Shown here piece by piece: positions 1-8,999 of a DNA stretch of 64,000 nt (within the stretch, counting starts at the first letter, position 1; each line of letters starts with the position of its first letter). This DNA comes from Marinobacterium sp. (GTDB taxonomy: Bacteria > Pseudomonadota > Gammaproteobacteria > Pseudomonadales > Balneatricaceae): assembly GCA_025800125.1 (NCBI GenBank), contig JAOXSF010000180.1, positions 1-64,000 of the forward strand, read 5' to 3'. Position numbers and translations under genes: made by a program. The notes under the pieces were generated by a model. It was not told where the DNA came from. It made no database searches and worked only from the letters and a program-made list of their open reading frames with translations.

Positions 1-1071
1 CAGCCAGCGCCCGAACCTGCGCCGCAGCCAGAGTCGCAACCCGAGCCTCAACCCGAGCCTCAACCCGAGCCGGAACCGCAGTCCGCTAGCGAAACAGTGG
101 ACGGTGTGGTGGTAACAACCCGGACAGAAATGGATGACACGGGCGAAAATGTTGCCACGGTGAGTGTTGCCCCGGTACCGGCAGGTCGTGCGGATGAAGA
201 CCAGTCCACAGCACAGGCTGATATACCGCTGCACTTTGATGGTGATGACAACAGCAAAGTGGTGACGGTGGTCAGCCTGCCAGACGGTGTCGGGCTGGAT
301 GCCCGTGCTAACACCTCGGCGCACGCCAAAAATGATCTGACAGATCTGGTAACACTGATTAATCAGACCGCTGGTGATTCCGAAAGTGACCGTGAGGATA
401 TGGTTGAAGCGGGTGAACGCTTCCTGGAAGCGCTGGAAGAAAGGGATGAAACACTGTGGGTAAATCAGGTGACACTGACAACCAACAGTGACACGGCTCC
501 AGGGGCTCCAGTTAAAGTGACGGGCACGGCAAGCAGTGATCAGAGCAACTATCAGGAAGCGTTGGTGATTGACACCCGTCAGCTACCACCGGGCACCGTG
601 CTTGATCTTGATGATGTCGAGTTTGCTGTTATTGTCGGTGATGGCGTGACCATCCGTGGTGGTGAAGGGGCCAATATCCTCTTTGCTGGTGAAGGTAGTC
701 AGAACATCGTACTGGGTGCCGATGATGACGAGCTACACGGTGGCGATGGTGACGATCCCGTTGGTTCTGAAGGGGGTGATGACCGCCTGTTTGGTGACAA
801 CGGTAATGACACCCTGTTCGGCGGGGCTGGTAATGACCAGCTGCATGGTGGCCGTGATACCGACACGGCAACCTATGAAGGCAATTTTGCTGACTATCTG
901 GTTGAACAGAACCATGGTGTTGTCATGGTTAGCCGCCTGGATGACCCAACCGATAGCGACACGCTGATCAACATTGAGCAGCTTCAGTTTGCTGATCAGA
1001 ACTGGGCACCGGTGTACAACAGCGAGCAACAGGCCGTTGCCACCTTGTACAACCAGATTCTGGATCGCTAG
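1..1071 (+). CDS. RTX calcium-binding repeat protein, 5' end missing, ends at in-frame TAG
   Basis: The frame is open from base 1, so the true start lies upstream. The visible part begins with a Pro-Glu/Gln linker (PEPQPEP repeats), then an Asp/Thr-rich stretch of about 200 residues. Glycine-rich nonapeptides of the GGxGxDxLx type follow (for example GGAGNDQLHGG), then a short beta-rich segment ending IEQLQFAD. RTX repeats bind calcium outside the cell, and such proteins usually leave by type I secretion; no secretion genes are visible here. The last residues, LYNQILDR, begin a DUF4214 domain, and TAG at 1069-1071 interrupts it. The same frame continues as good DUF4214 sequence to 1401. Family assignment is firm; function (adhesin, S-layer or toxin-like) is not determined. 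Confidence 0.8.
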   Translation, partial: QPAPEPAPQPESQPEPQPEPQPEPEPQSASETVDGVVVTTRTEMDDTGENVATVSVAPVPAGRADEDQSTAQADIPLHFDGDDNSKVVTVVSLPDGVGLDARANTSAHAKNDLTDLVTLINQTAGDSESDREDMVEAGERFLEALEERDETLWVNQVTLTTNSDTAPGAPVKVTGTASSDQSNYQEALVIDTRQLPPGTVLDLDDVEFAVIVGDGVTIRGGEGANILFAGEGSQNIVLGADDDELHGGDGDDPVGSEGGDDRLFGDNGNDTLFGGAGNDQLHGGRDTDTATYEGNFADYLVEQNHGVVMVSRLDDPTDSDTLINIEQLQFADQNWAPVYNSEQQAVATLYNQILDR

Positions 1072-1401
1072 GCGGATCTGGGTGGCTTCCAGCACTGGAT
1101 GAACCAGGCCAGCACTACCGACGACAGTCTTAGCGCCGGACAGATTGCTTTACAGCTACTGCGCTCAGCTGAGTACAGCCAGAACCAGGGTGTGCAGTTT
1201 GACGCGCTGGACAATGCCGGACAGGTCGAACAGTTCTATCAGGGTATCCTGGGCCGAACTGCTGATGCAGAAGGTAAAGCTAACTGGCTGGTAATGCTGG
1301 AACAGGGTATGTCACTGGATGAGATCGCTGATCATTTCACCGGTGCCAGTGAACTGACCGGTCAATACCTTGCAGCCAATGAGTGGGACTTTCTTGTCTG
1401 A
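1072..1401 (+). pseudogene. DUF4214 C-terminal part of the RTX protein, separated by one stop codon
   Basis: This is the direct in-frame continuation after TAG. It reads ADLGGFQHWMNQ, then a helical segment, then a second DUF4214-like repeat (FYQGILGRTADAEG), and ends in WDFLV. DUF4214 units normally read ILGRxADxxGxxYW, so TAG sits exactly where Glu or Gln (GAG/CAG) is expected. An ATG at 1099 could start a separate product, but no ribosome-binding site precedes it and the domain would be decapitated. I read this as the broken 3' end of the gene before it. Readthrough or a sequencing error are the alternatives. Confidence 0.7.
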
Positions 1402-1440
1402 CTGAATATTGTCTGACTGAATATTGCCTGGCTGGATATG
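1396..1440 (+). repeat. Three tandem copies of a 15-bp unit over a stop codon
   Basis: The unit gtctgactgaatatt occurs at 1396-1410 and 1411-1425 exactly and at 1426-1440 with changes. The first copy contains the TGA stop of the RTX/DUF4214 frame, so the duplication repeats the end of the gene into intergenic DNA. Confidence 0.85.
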
Positions 1441-1501
1441 GACTGACTGGGTAAGCTGAAAAAAGCGTTAAAATGCTTAGATGTTATAAGCATGAGTACA
1501 G

Positions 1502-1530
1502 AAACCCTGCCAACCGGCAGGGTTTTTTAT
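1502..1530 (+). terminator. Rho-independent terminator of the RTX gene
   Basis: A 10-bp stem aaaccctgcc/ggcagggttt around a 4-base loop is followed by a T run at 1523-1528, about 100 bp after the stop codon. Confidence 0.8.
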
Positions 1531-1933
1531 TGTCCATACCTGTAGCCCTCGGCCTGAAGTGGCAGATTTAAAATGATATGTAACAGGTTTAAATCAGCAG
1601 GCTGCATATTAAACAGAGCTTATTAAATGCTTTTTTTGTGATGGAAGTGGCTGTAATTTATTAGTAGATAAAAATAAAGATGCGCCATATTAAGTGCTGC
1701 TTACGTAATGTGATGTAATATTTATAGGTTAAAATATTCGGTAGTATTTTTTGAGAATTAATTTTAAAAGGTAGAGGGTGGTTTTTAACTATCACTGATT
1801 TTTTGATATAGATTTTTGTTTTTAAATAAATACTTAAGTGAATGGTTTGGCTTTATAAAGGCCAATGTTCTGGTAGTCCTAAATGCTTTTATAAGCATAA
1901 AATGCTGACAATTTTAAATAACGGAGTTATACC
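1531..1933. other. AT-rich intergenic region before the cystatin-like gene
   Basis: No coding frame is supportable. The DNA is conspicuously AT-rich compared with both flanks and presumably carries the promoter of the next gene, but I cannot assign -35/-10 boxes with confidence. Confidence 0.4.
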
Positions 1934-2767
1934 ATGACAGCACAGGAAAGCGCAGTAGATACAGCAGTAATGGCAGGTGGCTGGACACCTTACCGCCCGG
2001 TTACAGCTGCAGATTTGCATGTATTTATGGAAGCCACGGAGGGTATGGTGGGTGTAACCTATATCCCCCATGAAGTTGCTACTCAGGTGGTTGCAGGCAC
2101 TAATTATCGTTTCCGTTGCCAGACGCGTCAGCTACATGCAACTGGTGCTATTGTTGGTACCGCTACCGTACAGATTTACCAGCCACTGCAGGGTCAGCCA
2201 GAAATTACCCGCATTGATGCTCAGGCACCTGCAGACGCTCTGATGGGCGGCTGGAGTGACTTTGAAGCACCAACTACGCAAGAGATAGCGTTGTTTGATA
2301 GCGTGATGGGCAATATGGTGGGTGTCCGTTATACGCCAGTCAACGTGTCAACCCAGCTGGTTTCTGGTACTAACTACCGCTTCCAGTGTACAACCAGTCT
2401 GCCGATGGCCGGTGGTGATATTGAAGGGTCGGCGATGGTTGAAATCTACCAGCCTCTGGAAGGTGACCCTGTACTGGTCAGCATTACCACACCGGATGTG
2501 ATGGCTGGTGGCTGGACATCGTACCGTGAACCTTCTGCTGAAGAGGTCGCGATGTTCAGTGAAGTTGTACCGACTGCACTAGGCTTTGGCTATGTTCCAG
2601 TGAAAGTGTCTACTCAGGTGGTTGCAGGTATAAATTATCGCTTCCTTGCTGAACGCAATATTCTGCTGCCAGCAGGCTTCCCGGCGCAACCAATGACATT
2701 GATTGAAATCTTCCAGTCACTGGATGGTAAGCCACATCTGGTTGGTATCTACCCGTCTAACGACTGA
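1934..2767 (+). CDS. Three-domain stefin/cystatin-like protein
   Basis: The 277-residue protein is three tandem copies of a unit of about 90 residues. Each copy begins with GGW, continues with a Phe-rich helix, then GVxYxP, then TQ(V/L)V(A/S)G(T/I)NYRF, and closes with a strand I(Y/F)Q(P/S)L. The QVVAGTNY motif is the first hairpin loop that enters the active site of papain-like cysteine proteases in eukaryotic stefins. The leading Gly-Gly and the later IYQPL strand sit where stefins have their N-terminal trunk and a comparable strand. No signal peptide is visible, so a cytosolic location or non-classical export is possible. A likely ribosome-binding site (cggag) precedes ATG. Fold assignment is by motif; inhibitory activity is inferred. 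Confidence 0.75.
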   Translation: MTAQESAVDTAVMAGGWTPYRPVTAADLHVFMEATEGMVGVTYIPHEVATQVVAGTNYRFRCQTRQLHATGAIVGTATVQIYQPLQGQPEITRIDAQAPADALMGGWSDFEAPTTQEIALFDSVMGNMVGVRYTPVNVSTQLVSGTNYRFQCTTSLPMAGGDIEGSAMVEIYQPLEGDPVLVSITTPDVMAGGWTSYREPSAEEVAMFSEVVPTALGFGYVPVKVSTQVVAGINYRFLAERNILLPAGFPAQPMTLIEIFQSLDGKPHLVGIYPSND

Positions 2768-2782
2768 TCTCCTGCTGTTTAA

Positions 2783-2803
2783 CAGGGCCGCCTGTCGGCC
2801 CTG
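2783..2803 (+). terminator. GC-rich hairpin after the cystatin-like gene
   Basis: An 8-bp stem cagggccg/cggccctg with a 5-base loop starts 16 bp after the stop. Only a weak T-rich tail follows, so termination is probable but not certain. Confidence 0.55.
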
Positions 2804-3025
2804 CCTTGTGTGCTTTTCAGATAATTAAATGAAGTTGAATCTGATGGCAGCTATTTCAGTGACGCACATCTTACTTCTACCTTTTATTTGTGCGATAAAA
2901 ATTCGCATTAGAAAATATCCGGTTTTAATGCTAGCAGGTGCTTATACAGGTGGGCGTCATTTTTATTCTGAAATTATACGAATTTTTTAATGCGTTTACA
3001 TAACCCTGATGAGTAGGAAAATAAT

Positions 3026-3352
3026 ATGAAGTCAGTCATGAAATACAAGGTAGTACTCTGTTTTACCGCTTTGGCACTCTACACTGGTCCTGCGTATGCG
3101 ATTAGCGCTTGTGAAGTTGCCTGCGATACAGCTGAAGCAGCAGGTGAAGTAGCTTGTGTGTTGGAAATATTTGCCGAGCCAGAATGTGGAATTGCTGTTC
3201 GCGCAGCTGGAATTGCCTGCCGGGCAGCCTGTGAAGCGTCAGATACGTCACAGCAAGAAAGTGTAGAACCGAAACCGACAGGGCTGTGTGATGGCCAGCT
3301 GAAGCCAGAAAACAAAGCGCTGGCTGCACAGTTCTGTAAAGCCTACAAGTAA
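3026..3352 (+). CDS. Small secreted eight-cysteine protein, unknown function
   Basis: The 108-residue product has a clear signal peptide (cleavage likely after AYA, residue 25). The mature part is Ala/Glu/Cys-rich. Its first six cysteines, at residues 29, 33, 44, 54, 65 and 69, form a symmetric pattern CX3C-X10-C-X9-C-X10-CX3C. Two more Cys lie in the C-terminal tail (LCDG, QFCK). This fits a small disulfide-stapled helical hairpin in the periplasm or outside the cell. Halocin-C8-like bacteriocins and twin-CX3C proteins have loosely similar spacing, but I see no firm family match. ATG follows the purine-rich stretch gatgagtaggaaaata. It stands alone. Confidence 0.65.
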   Translation: MKSVMKYKVVLCFTALALYTGPAYAISACEVACDTAEAAGEVACVLEIFAEPECGIAVRAAGIACRAACEASDTSQQESVEPKPTGLCDGQLKPENKALAAQFCKAYK

Positions 3353-3356
3353 CAGC

Positions 3357-3388
3357 CATATAACTATTGTTACATATAACTATTGTTA
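3357..3388 (+). repeat. Perfect 16-bp direct duplication after a stop codon
   Basis: The unit catataactattgtta occurs twice back to back (3357-3372 and 3373-3388), six bases after the stop of the small secreted protein. Confidence 0.9.
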
Positions 3389-3954
3389 AGCTCCCTGGGC
3401 CATTTTTCAATTATGAAGAAGGTTAAGGTCTCAGGTGGGGCTGTCACCCCGTTATCAGCCTTGCTGTTATCGGCTGCTGCCGATACGTGTGGCAAGCCTG
3501 TAAAGGCGCAGGCCGGTCAGTGTTATGCTGACAATGACTGATTAATTATGAGTTAATCAGAGGGCGATAGCATCATGCTGATTTAACCAACTGGTAAGTA
3601 TCTGATAGCGATTTTCAGCCTATCGATCAAAGTCGTATTCAGTTGATTAAGAACCACTTCAGGCATTCCTCCGTGGTCGCAAATCGTGGCCAGCGTTCCC
3701 CCCGATTATTTGACCTCCGTCATAACAGCCGTTATTACCCTGGCTATGGTCGGATTGAGGTGCTGTTGGTGTCTATATTAAGTTTTTCTTATGTAATATG
3801 GTCTCAACCCGCTGACCGCAGACACAGGCCAGGGTGTCGTTGTGAAGCCGCAACCATGGAGGGATTGCAGGCTGGCATCCACTGGCGTTCTTGACCGAAA
3901 CAGGGAGCCAGATGTCGGTGCTGTGGCGAGAATGTCAGCCAAGGAAGTGAATTT
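3389..3954. other. Intergenic region without a supportable gene
   Basis: A 42-codon frame at 3413-3541 and an 83-codon frame at 3643-3894 exist. Neither has a ribosome-binding site, recognisable composition or motif. The region presumably holds the promoter of the chemoreceptor gene. Confidence 0.4.
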
Positions 3955-5592
3955 ATGAGTCTGCTCCAGTACCTCTCCATTCAGGCCAGAGTGCTGCTGA
4001 TTCCAGTGCTTGCCAGCCTGGGGTTTGCTGCTTACCTGGCTTACAGCTATGCCGTTTTATCGGATAACAGTGAACGCTTTTTTTATATCCGTGATGTGTC
4101 TTTTCCCATTATTGAACAGACCGACCATGGCCTGGTAAGGCTGGAGCGCATCCGCGAAACCCTGAACGCCGCCGTGGCCAGCGATGAGCTGGAACTGGTG
4201 GATGAAGCCGATGCCATGGCCGACGAAACCCGCCAGTTATTACAGGTGTTACTGCAACTGGCCCCCGACCAGCAACCGCAGATTCAACAGTTGCAACAGC
4301 TGTTTCAGGCCTATTATCAGCAGGCCCGCAGTCTGTCCGTGGCGATGCTGGACGGCAGTGCCGATTTCGCCACCATCCAGCCGCGTATTGAGCAGATGAG
4401 CCAGGCACTGGAAGACATTATGCAGGGTATGAAAGCCTTCCGCAGCCAGAGCCACGACCGCTTTCTGAGCACCATTGAAGACGCCAACCAGCAGGCCAGT
4501 GAATCGGTACAGATGGGCGTGATTACTGGCGCTGTGCTGATGCTGGTGCTGATGGTGCTGGCATTCACCATGGCTCGCCAGGTCAGTTGTAATCTGCGTC
4601 GGGTGATTGAGTCCCTGCACAGTATTGCCAACGGTGAAGGTGATCTCAGCCAGCGGCTGAAACCACCGGGTGACCGTGAAATGGCCCAGCTGAGTCATAA
4701 CTTCAACAGCTTTGTTGAGAAAATCGACAAGCTGGTGGGGGCATTGAAAGGGGCCAGCGGCCAGATGATTCCGATCTCCCGCGAGCTGGCCAGCAGTAAC
4801 GAAGATGGTTTGCAACATATCGACCAGCAACAGGCTTTCAGCCAGAACGTAGTTAGCGCTATGGACCAGATGGCGCAATCTACCCATGAAGTGCTGCACG
4901 AGATTGACGAGATCTGCGAAGCGGTGAAAGCCGGTAACCGGGTGGTGGGCAAGGGGCAGAAGGAGATTGATATAACCGCCTCCGCCATTCTGGGGCTGTC
5001 TTGCGAGATGGATCAGACCATCACCGCCATTACCCAGCTCAAAGACGATAGCAGCACTGTGGGTGAGATTATCGACGTCATTAATGCCATTGCCGAACAG
5101 ACTAACCTGCTGGCGCTGAACGCGGCCATTGAAGCGGCCCGTGCCGGTGAAGCCGGACGCGGCTTTGCTGTGGTGGCAGACGAAGTGCGTGAACTGGCCA
5201 ACCGTACGCGGGCTTCTACCCAGATGGTGGAAGAGATGATCGAGCGTATACAGGCCAGTACCCGAGTGGTGGTGGAGGCGATGGAAGATGGCCGCAGCAA
5301 TGTGGATAGCAGCGTCTGCCAGGTAAAAGAAGCACAGCGCCATCTGGTGCAGCTGTGCGATGTGATGGATCAGATCAATCATGTGCTGGGACGGGTGTCT
5401 GATGCCACCGGTGTGCAGCAGCAGCGTATCGAAGATGTGCGCAAACTGAGCGACAACATGGCCCAGGTGAGCGATGAAACCGCCGCCATTGTCAGCGCCA
5501 GTGTTTCTACCGGCAACCAGCTGGTCGAGGTGGGCCAGAAGATGGACGGCCTGGTGGGGGTATTCCGGGTCAGTGATCGCTATCAATCCTGA
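3955..5592 (+). CDS. Methyl-accepting chemotaxis protein
   Basis: This 545-residue transmembrane chemoreceptor would signal to CheA/CheW. An N-terminal membrane helix lies at about 12-32, followed by a four-helix-type periplasmic sensor of about 150 residues rich in Gln/Glu. A second helix lies near 185-208, then a HAMP linker and a cytoplasmic signalling domain. Its hairpin tip is unmistakable: [19 protein letters not shown] followed by [15 protein letters not shown]. Ribosome-binding site aaggaag lies 7 bases before ATG. Next comes a porin and a PstS-like periplasmic protein on the same strand, so the ligand may be a solute handled by those proteins (inference). No C-terminal CheR-binding pentapeptide is seen. 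Confidence 0.93.
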   Translation: MSLLQYLSIQARVLLIPVLASLGFAAYLAYSYAVLSDNSERFFYIRDVSFPIIEQTDHGLVRLERIRETLNAAVASDELELVDEADAMADETRQLLQVLLQLAPDQQPQIQQLQQLFQAYYQQARSLSVAMLDGSADFATIQPRIEQMSQALEDIMQGMKAFRSQSHDRFLSTIEDANQQASESVQMGVITGAVLMLVLMVLAFTMARQVSCNLRRVIESLHSIANGEGDLSQRLKPPGDREMAQLSHNFNSFVEKIDKLVGALKGASGQMIPISRELASSNEDGLQHIDQQQAFSQNVVSAMDQMAQSTHEVLHEIDEICEAVKAGNRVVGKGQKEIDITASAILGLSCEMDQTITAITQLKDDSSTVGEIIDVINAIAEQTNLLALNAAIEAARAGEAGRGFAVVADEVRELANRTRASTQMVEEMIERIQASTRVVVEAMEDGRSNVDSSVCQVKEAQRHLVQLCDVMDQINHVLGRVSDATGVQQQRIEDVRKLSDNMAQVSDETAAIVSASVSTGNQLVEVGQKMDGLVGVFRVSDRYQS

Positions 5593-5738
5593 TACCGACA
5601 GCGGTGTCAGCCATACGAACCCGACAGAATTCAAGTTATGACCGTACCGGAAGTGGCCAGTGACCGGCGCTTCCTGTCTGCTGCGCAGTTGGTGGGCGTT
5701 ATCTCTATGTACGGCGGTAAGACTACAGGAGTCGCAAG

Positions 5739-6887
5739 ATGAGAAGGCAAAGGAACATTCTTCCTGCACTGGTTGCCCTGGGGCTGTGTTCAGGCACTGC
5801 TCAGGCCGAATTCAGCATGAATGGTTTTGGCACCCTTGGGGTGGCCGAGGTACATGGCGAACAGCGTCGCTATGGCCTGATGGGTGAATACAATGACGAG
5901 CTGCGCACCGAGCCGGTCACCCGTGCCGGGTTGCAGGGGCGTTATCAGATCACCGATAACCTCAGTGCCACCGGCCAGCTGCTGGTGAAAGCACCACGTA
6001 ACAGCTACGAGCTGGAAGCGGAGTGGGCCTACCTGAGTTACCAGGCCAGTGACGAGCTGGAGTTACGTGCCGGTCGCTTGCGTCTGCCTGCCTTCCTGCT
6101 GTCCGAGTCGCTGGATGTGGGTTATTCCTACCCCTGGATTCGTCTGCCAACCGAAGTGTATGGCCAGGTGCCAATTTCCCGTTATATCGGTGGTGACATG
6201 CTGTACAGCTTCGGTCTGGGCGACTACGACGCCACCCTGCAACTGATGCTGGGCCAGACTGACGATGAAGTTTATATGGGTGGTGCAGAAACAGACCTTG
6301 AATCCCGTGATATGTGGAGCGCCAGTCTGACTGTGCAGTATGACTATGGCCGGGTGCGCATCGGCCATCTGGCATCCAGCATTGATGTTGATACCGACTT
6401 CACCACCGTGGCAGAAATGCCACCGGGTAGCTTTGTGACGGGCAATGCCCGGCGTGATTTCGGTCTGGTACTGGAAGGGCTGGATGGCTCGTTTACCTCG
6501 CTGGGCTACACCTATGAAAACAACAACTGGATCGGCTACGGCGAAGTGGCGGTACGTAAAGTGGATGGCCCGGACTTCCCGGATACCCGTTCTGCTTTCC
6601 TGACGGTGGGCTACCGCTTCGACAACCTGATGCCCCATCTGACCTGGGGCTGGGCTGAAATTACCGATGATGCTCGGGTTAATGGCGTCAGCATCAAAGA
6701 CGGCGAGCAGACCAGCTGGACGATGGGTCTGCGTTACGACCCGCAGCCGGGGCTGGCGTTCAAGGTGGAGTACAACGTGATTGAAACTGAGGGGCGCAAT
6801 GGTTTCTCCGGCCTGTTCGAGACCGCCGGTATGCCGCGTAACGCCGATGCCGAAGTGCTGAGCCTGGCGGTGGATTTTGTGTTCTAG
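5739..6887 (+). CDS. Outer-membrane beta-barrel porin
   Basis: The 382-residue protein has a signal peptide cleaved after AQA (residue 24), and the mature protein starts EFSMNGFGTLG. It consists of alternating amphipathic strands rich in Tyr, Gly and aromatic residues and ends in VDFVF, the terminal Phe recognised by the Bam machinery. This resembles the DcaP/OprP-like class of trimeric porins; the substrate is not readable. Ribosome-binding site aggag lies 6 bases before ATG. It lies 146 bp after the chemoreceptor and 144 bp before a PstS-like gene, which suggests a nutrient uptake and sensing group. Confidence 0.85.
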   Translation: MRRQRNILPALVALGLCSGTAQAEFSMNGFGTLGVAEVHGEQRRYGLMGEYNDELRTEPVTRAGLQGRYQITDNLSATGQLLVKAPRNSYELEAEWAYLSYQASDELELRAGRLRLPAFLLSESLDVGYSYPWIRLPTEVYGQVPISRYIGGDMLYSFGLGDYDATLQLMLGQTDDEVYMGGAETDLESRDMWSASLTVQYDYGRVRIGHLASSIDVDTDFTTVAEMPPGSFVTGNARRDFGLVLEGLDGSFTSLGYTYENNNWIGYGEVAVRKVDGPDFPDTRSAFLTVGYRFDNLMPHLTWGWAEITDDARVNGVSIKDGEQTSWTMGLRYDPQPGLAFKVEYNVIETEGRNGFSGLFETAGMPRNADAEVLSLAVDFVF

Positions 6888-7031
6888 CAGCGGTGTTTTA
6901 AGCGATCGGCCTTTTGCAAGCCCGGTGCACCAGGAGATCCGTTGTTCTAAGAGATCAGATTTTTGACTTCAGGTATGACGACCCGTGTAGCGGTGTGTCT
7001 GCCTGAGGTGCAGAGCGCAAGGAGATAACAG

Positions 7032-7448
7032 ATGAAAAAAGGCATTGTATCCATACTGCTGATGTTGCTGTTCAGCCCACTGGCCAGTGCAGAACTGGTG
7101 GTGATTGCCAATTCCGCGCTGGTTGCTGACGGGCTGGATAAACGCGCCGTCAAGCAGCTGTTTCTGGGTAAAACCCGTAAGCTGGCAGGCACCAGAGTGG
7201 TGTTGCTGGATCAGTCAGCAGGTTCTGCCGAGCGGGAGCAGTTTTACAGTCAGGTGACCGGTAAAAGTGCCGCGCAGTTGAAATCTTACTGGTCGCGGCT
7301 GATTTTCACTGGCAAAGGCAAGCCACCGGAAGTAGTGGGTGATGGCGCAGCAGTAAAAGCCCGTGTGGCCAGCACCAGCGGTGCGGTGGGCTATGTGGAT
7401 GCAGGTCAGGTAGATGGTTCCGTCAAAGTGCTGTTCCGTCTGCCCTGA
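7032..7448 (+). CDS. PstS-like periplasmic substrate-binding protein, short form
   Basis: The 138-residue protein has a signal peptide (cleavage after ASA, residue 20). The mature start ELVVIANSAL and the pattern VKQLFLGKTRKL, REQFYSQVTGKS, YWSRLIFTGKG and VASTSGAVGYVD are typical of the short PstS-like family. These are phosphate-type substrate-binding proteins with one lobe reduced compared with PstS (about 320 residues). No ABC permease is adjacent, so it may act as a sensor or accessory of the preceding porin and chemoreceptor. Ribosome-binding site aaggag lies 7 bases before ATG. Phosphate specificity is unproven. Confidence 0.8.
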   Translation: MKKGIVSILLMLLFSPLASAELVVIANSALVADGLDKRAVKQLFLGKTRKLAGTRVVLLDQSAGSAEREQFYSQVTGKSAAQLKSYWSRLIFTGKGKPPEVVGDGAAVKARVASTSGAVGYVDAGQVDGSVKVLFRLP

Positions 7449-7466
7449 TGCCTGCGTCGGGGCTGG

Positions 7467-8921
7467 CTATAGCGGCAGGCTGAGTTGAAACAGTGCGCCG
7501 CCCTCCGGTGCGTCCGCGATGTTCAGGCCACCGCCGTAGCTGCTCAGAATATCAACAGCGACGGCCAGGCCAATGCCCTGGCCCTGCACCGAGGTATCTG
7601 CCCGTTCGCCCCGTTGCAGAATACGCTGGCGTTTCTCCGGTGAAACGCCAGCGCCGTTATCTGCGATTTCAATCAGCAGTTCATCCTGCAATCGTTCCGC
7701 ACTGACTCGCACCTGATCGTCACCGTATTTGAAGGCGTTTTCCAGCAGGTTACCCAGCAGCTCCATCAGATCACGTTCATCCGCTGCAATGCAGAGTTCG
7801 GGCTCAACCCGAAGCTCTACTTCAAAGTTTTTGTCACGGTAAACCTTCTGCAATGCGCCCAGAATACGCTCCAGCAGCGGTCGTAACGCGATACCCTGCA
7901 TGGCGACGCTGGTGTCTGGTGTCTGGTTATGGCTTTTTACGGCCCGTGACAGCTGATACTGGACGATCTGATTCATCCGTTGCACCTGTTCTTCCACTGT
8001 CTGACGGTACTGCTGGGGGCTCAGCCCTTCATCGCCCGCGCCGCGAATCACTGCCAGCGGGGTTTTCAGGCTGTGTGCCAGGTCGCCCAGGGTGTTGCGG
8101 TAGCGTTCGCGTTGTTGCTGTTCGCTGGTCAGCAGGTGGTTCAGGTTATCGGTAATTGCCTGTACTTCGGTTGGGTAACGCCCTTCCAGCTGACGGCGTT
8201 CGCCGCTTTCCAGCTTTTTCAGGTCGGTGGCCAGTTGGCCCAGTGGCCGCAAGCCCCAGCTCATGATGACCCACAGAATACCCCATGCCAGCACTGCGAC
8301 AGACAGTAGCCAGATAGTCAGGCGGTGACGGTACTCAGCAATTGCTTTACGGGTAGGTAGATCGCTTTCCAGCACGGTAAACATCAGCTGATATTCCCGC
8401 TCCAGCGTTTCCCAGATCACCGGGAAGCGGAGACGGTATACCTGATGTTGTTCCAGGTGGTCGAACATCGGGTGGCCAGGGGGGGGCATATCGTCTGGCG
8501 GTGGCTGGATAATATCGGCCAGCAGCGCGCTGGACGGTGAACGCCACATCAGACGGCCGTCTGACTGGTGCAGGGCAGCGTAAAGCCCGGAGCCCTGCTG
8601 GCTGTAACGGGGTTCGGTCAGCACCTGGGGTAATACGATGCCGGTGGCGGTAACCTCGGCGGCCCCCAGTAACAGGTAAACCTGTAACTGCATACGTTCA
8701 CGTACCGAAGCTTCCTGGCTGGTGTGGTAGGACTTCAAGAGCGCCCACCAGGCCAGCAGCATGATCAGCGGTAACAGCAGCGCTGACGCCAGTAGCAGAC
8801 GCTTACGTAGCGAACGGGGCAGGTGACGTGACAGTTTCTGACGCAGCGAAAGCTGCCGCTCAGAGCGGGGCTGTATTACAGCGTTACGCTGTGTATCGGT
8901 TGGCTGTTCTGGTGTGGACAT
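7467..8921 (-). CDS. phoQ: PhoQ-like sensor histidine kinase
   Basis: The 484-residue membrane kinase has transmembrane helices near 41-63 and 201-223 flanking a periplasmic sensor of about 135 residues. A HAMP segment follows, then the dimerisation domain with DLAHSLKTPLAV (His283 is the phosphorylation site) and an ATPase domain with NLLENAFKYG, DNGAGV and GQGIGLAVA. DLAHSLKTPLAV is the H-box typical of the PhoQ branch. Stop and start spacing with the downstream response-regulator gene is about 80 bp and both lie on the minus strand, but the regulator is upstream in transcription (regulator first, kinase second). The signal (divalent cations or antimicrobial peptides in PhoQ relatives) cannot be inferred here. 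Confidence 0.87.
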   Translation of the reverse strand: MSTPEQPTDTQRNAVIQPRSERQLSLRQKLSRHLPRSLRKRLLLASALLLPLIMLLAWWALLKSYHTSQEASVRERMQLQVYLLLGAAEVTATGIVLPQVLTEPRYSQQGSGLYAALHQSDGRLMWRSPSSALLADIIQPPPDDMPPPGHPMFDHLEQHQVYRLRFPVIWETLEREYQLMFTVLESDLPTRKAIAEYRHRLTIWLLSVAVLAWGILWVIMSWGLRPLGQLATDLKKLESGERRQLEGRYPTEVQAITDNLNHLLTSEQQQRERYRNTLGDLAHSLKTPLAVIRGAGDEGLSPQQYRQTVEEQVQRMNQIVQYQLSRAVKSHNQTPDTSVAMQGIALRPLLERILGALQKVYRDKNFEVELRVEPELCIAADERDLMELLGNLLENAFKYGDDQVRVSAERLQDELLIEIADNGAGVSPEKRQRILQRGERADTSVQGQGIGLAVAVDILSSYGGGLNIADAPEGGALFQLSLPL

Positions 8922-8999
8922 GCTCAGATTTCAGTCAGCCTGATACCGCAGAGCCGGTATCAGGCAGGTGACAGGGCGGTTGTGAGTCAGGGGCTGTGC

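Noticed and set aside
3413..3541. 42-codon frame with two cysteines after the small secreted protein gene
   Set aside because: No ribosome-binding site or signal peptide; likely chance.
3880..3954. Searched for a sigma28 flagellar promoter upstream of the chemoreceptor gene
   Set aside because: No TAAA-N15-GCCGATAA-like sequence found.
4249..5769. Long open frame (506 codons) on the minus strand inside the chemoreceptor gene
   Set aside because: His/Gln-rich antisense shadow of a strong receptor gene; no start site or domain.
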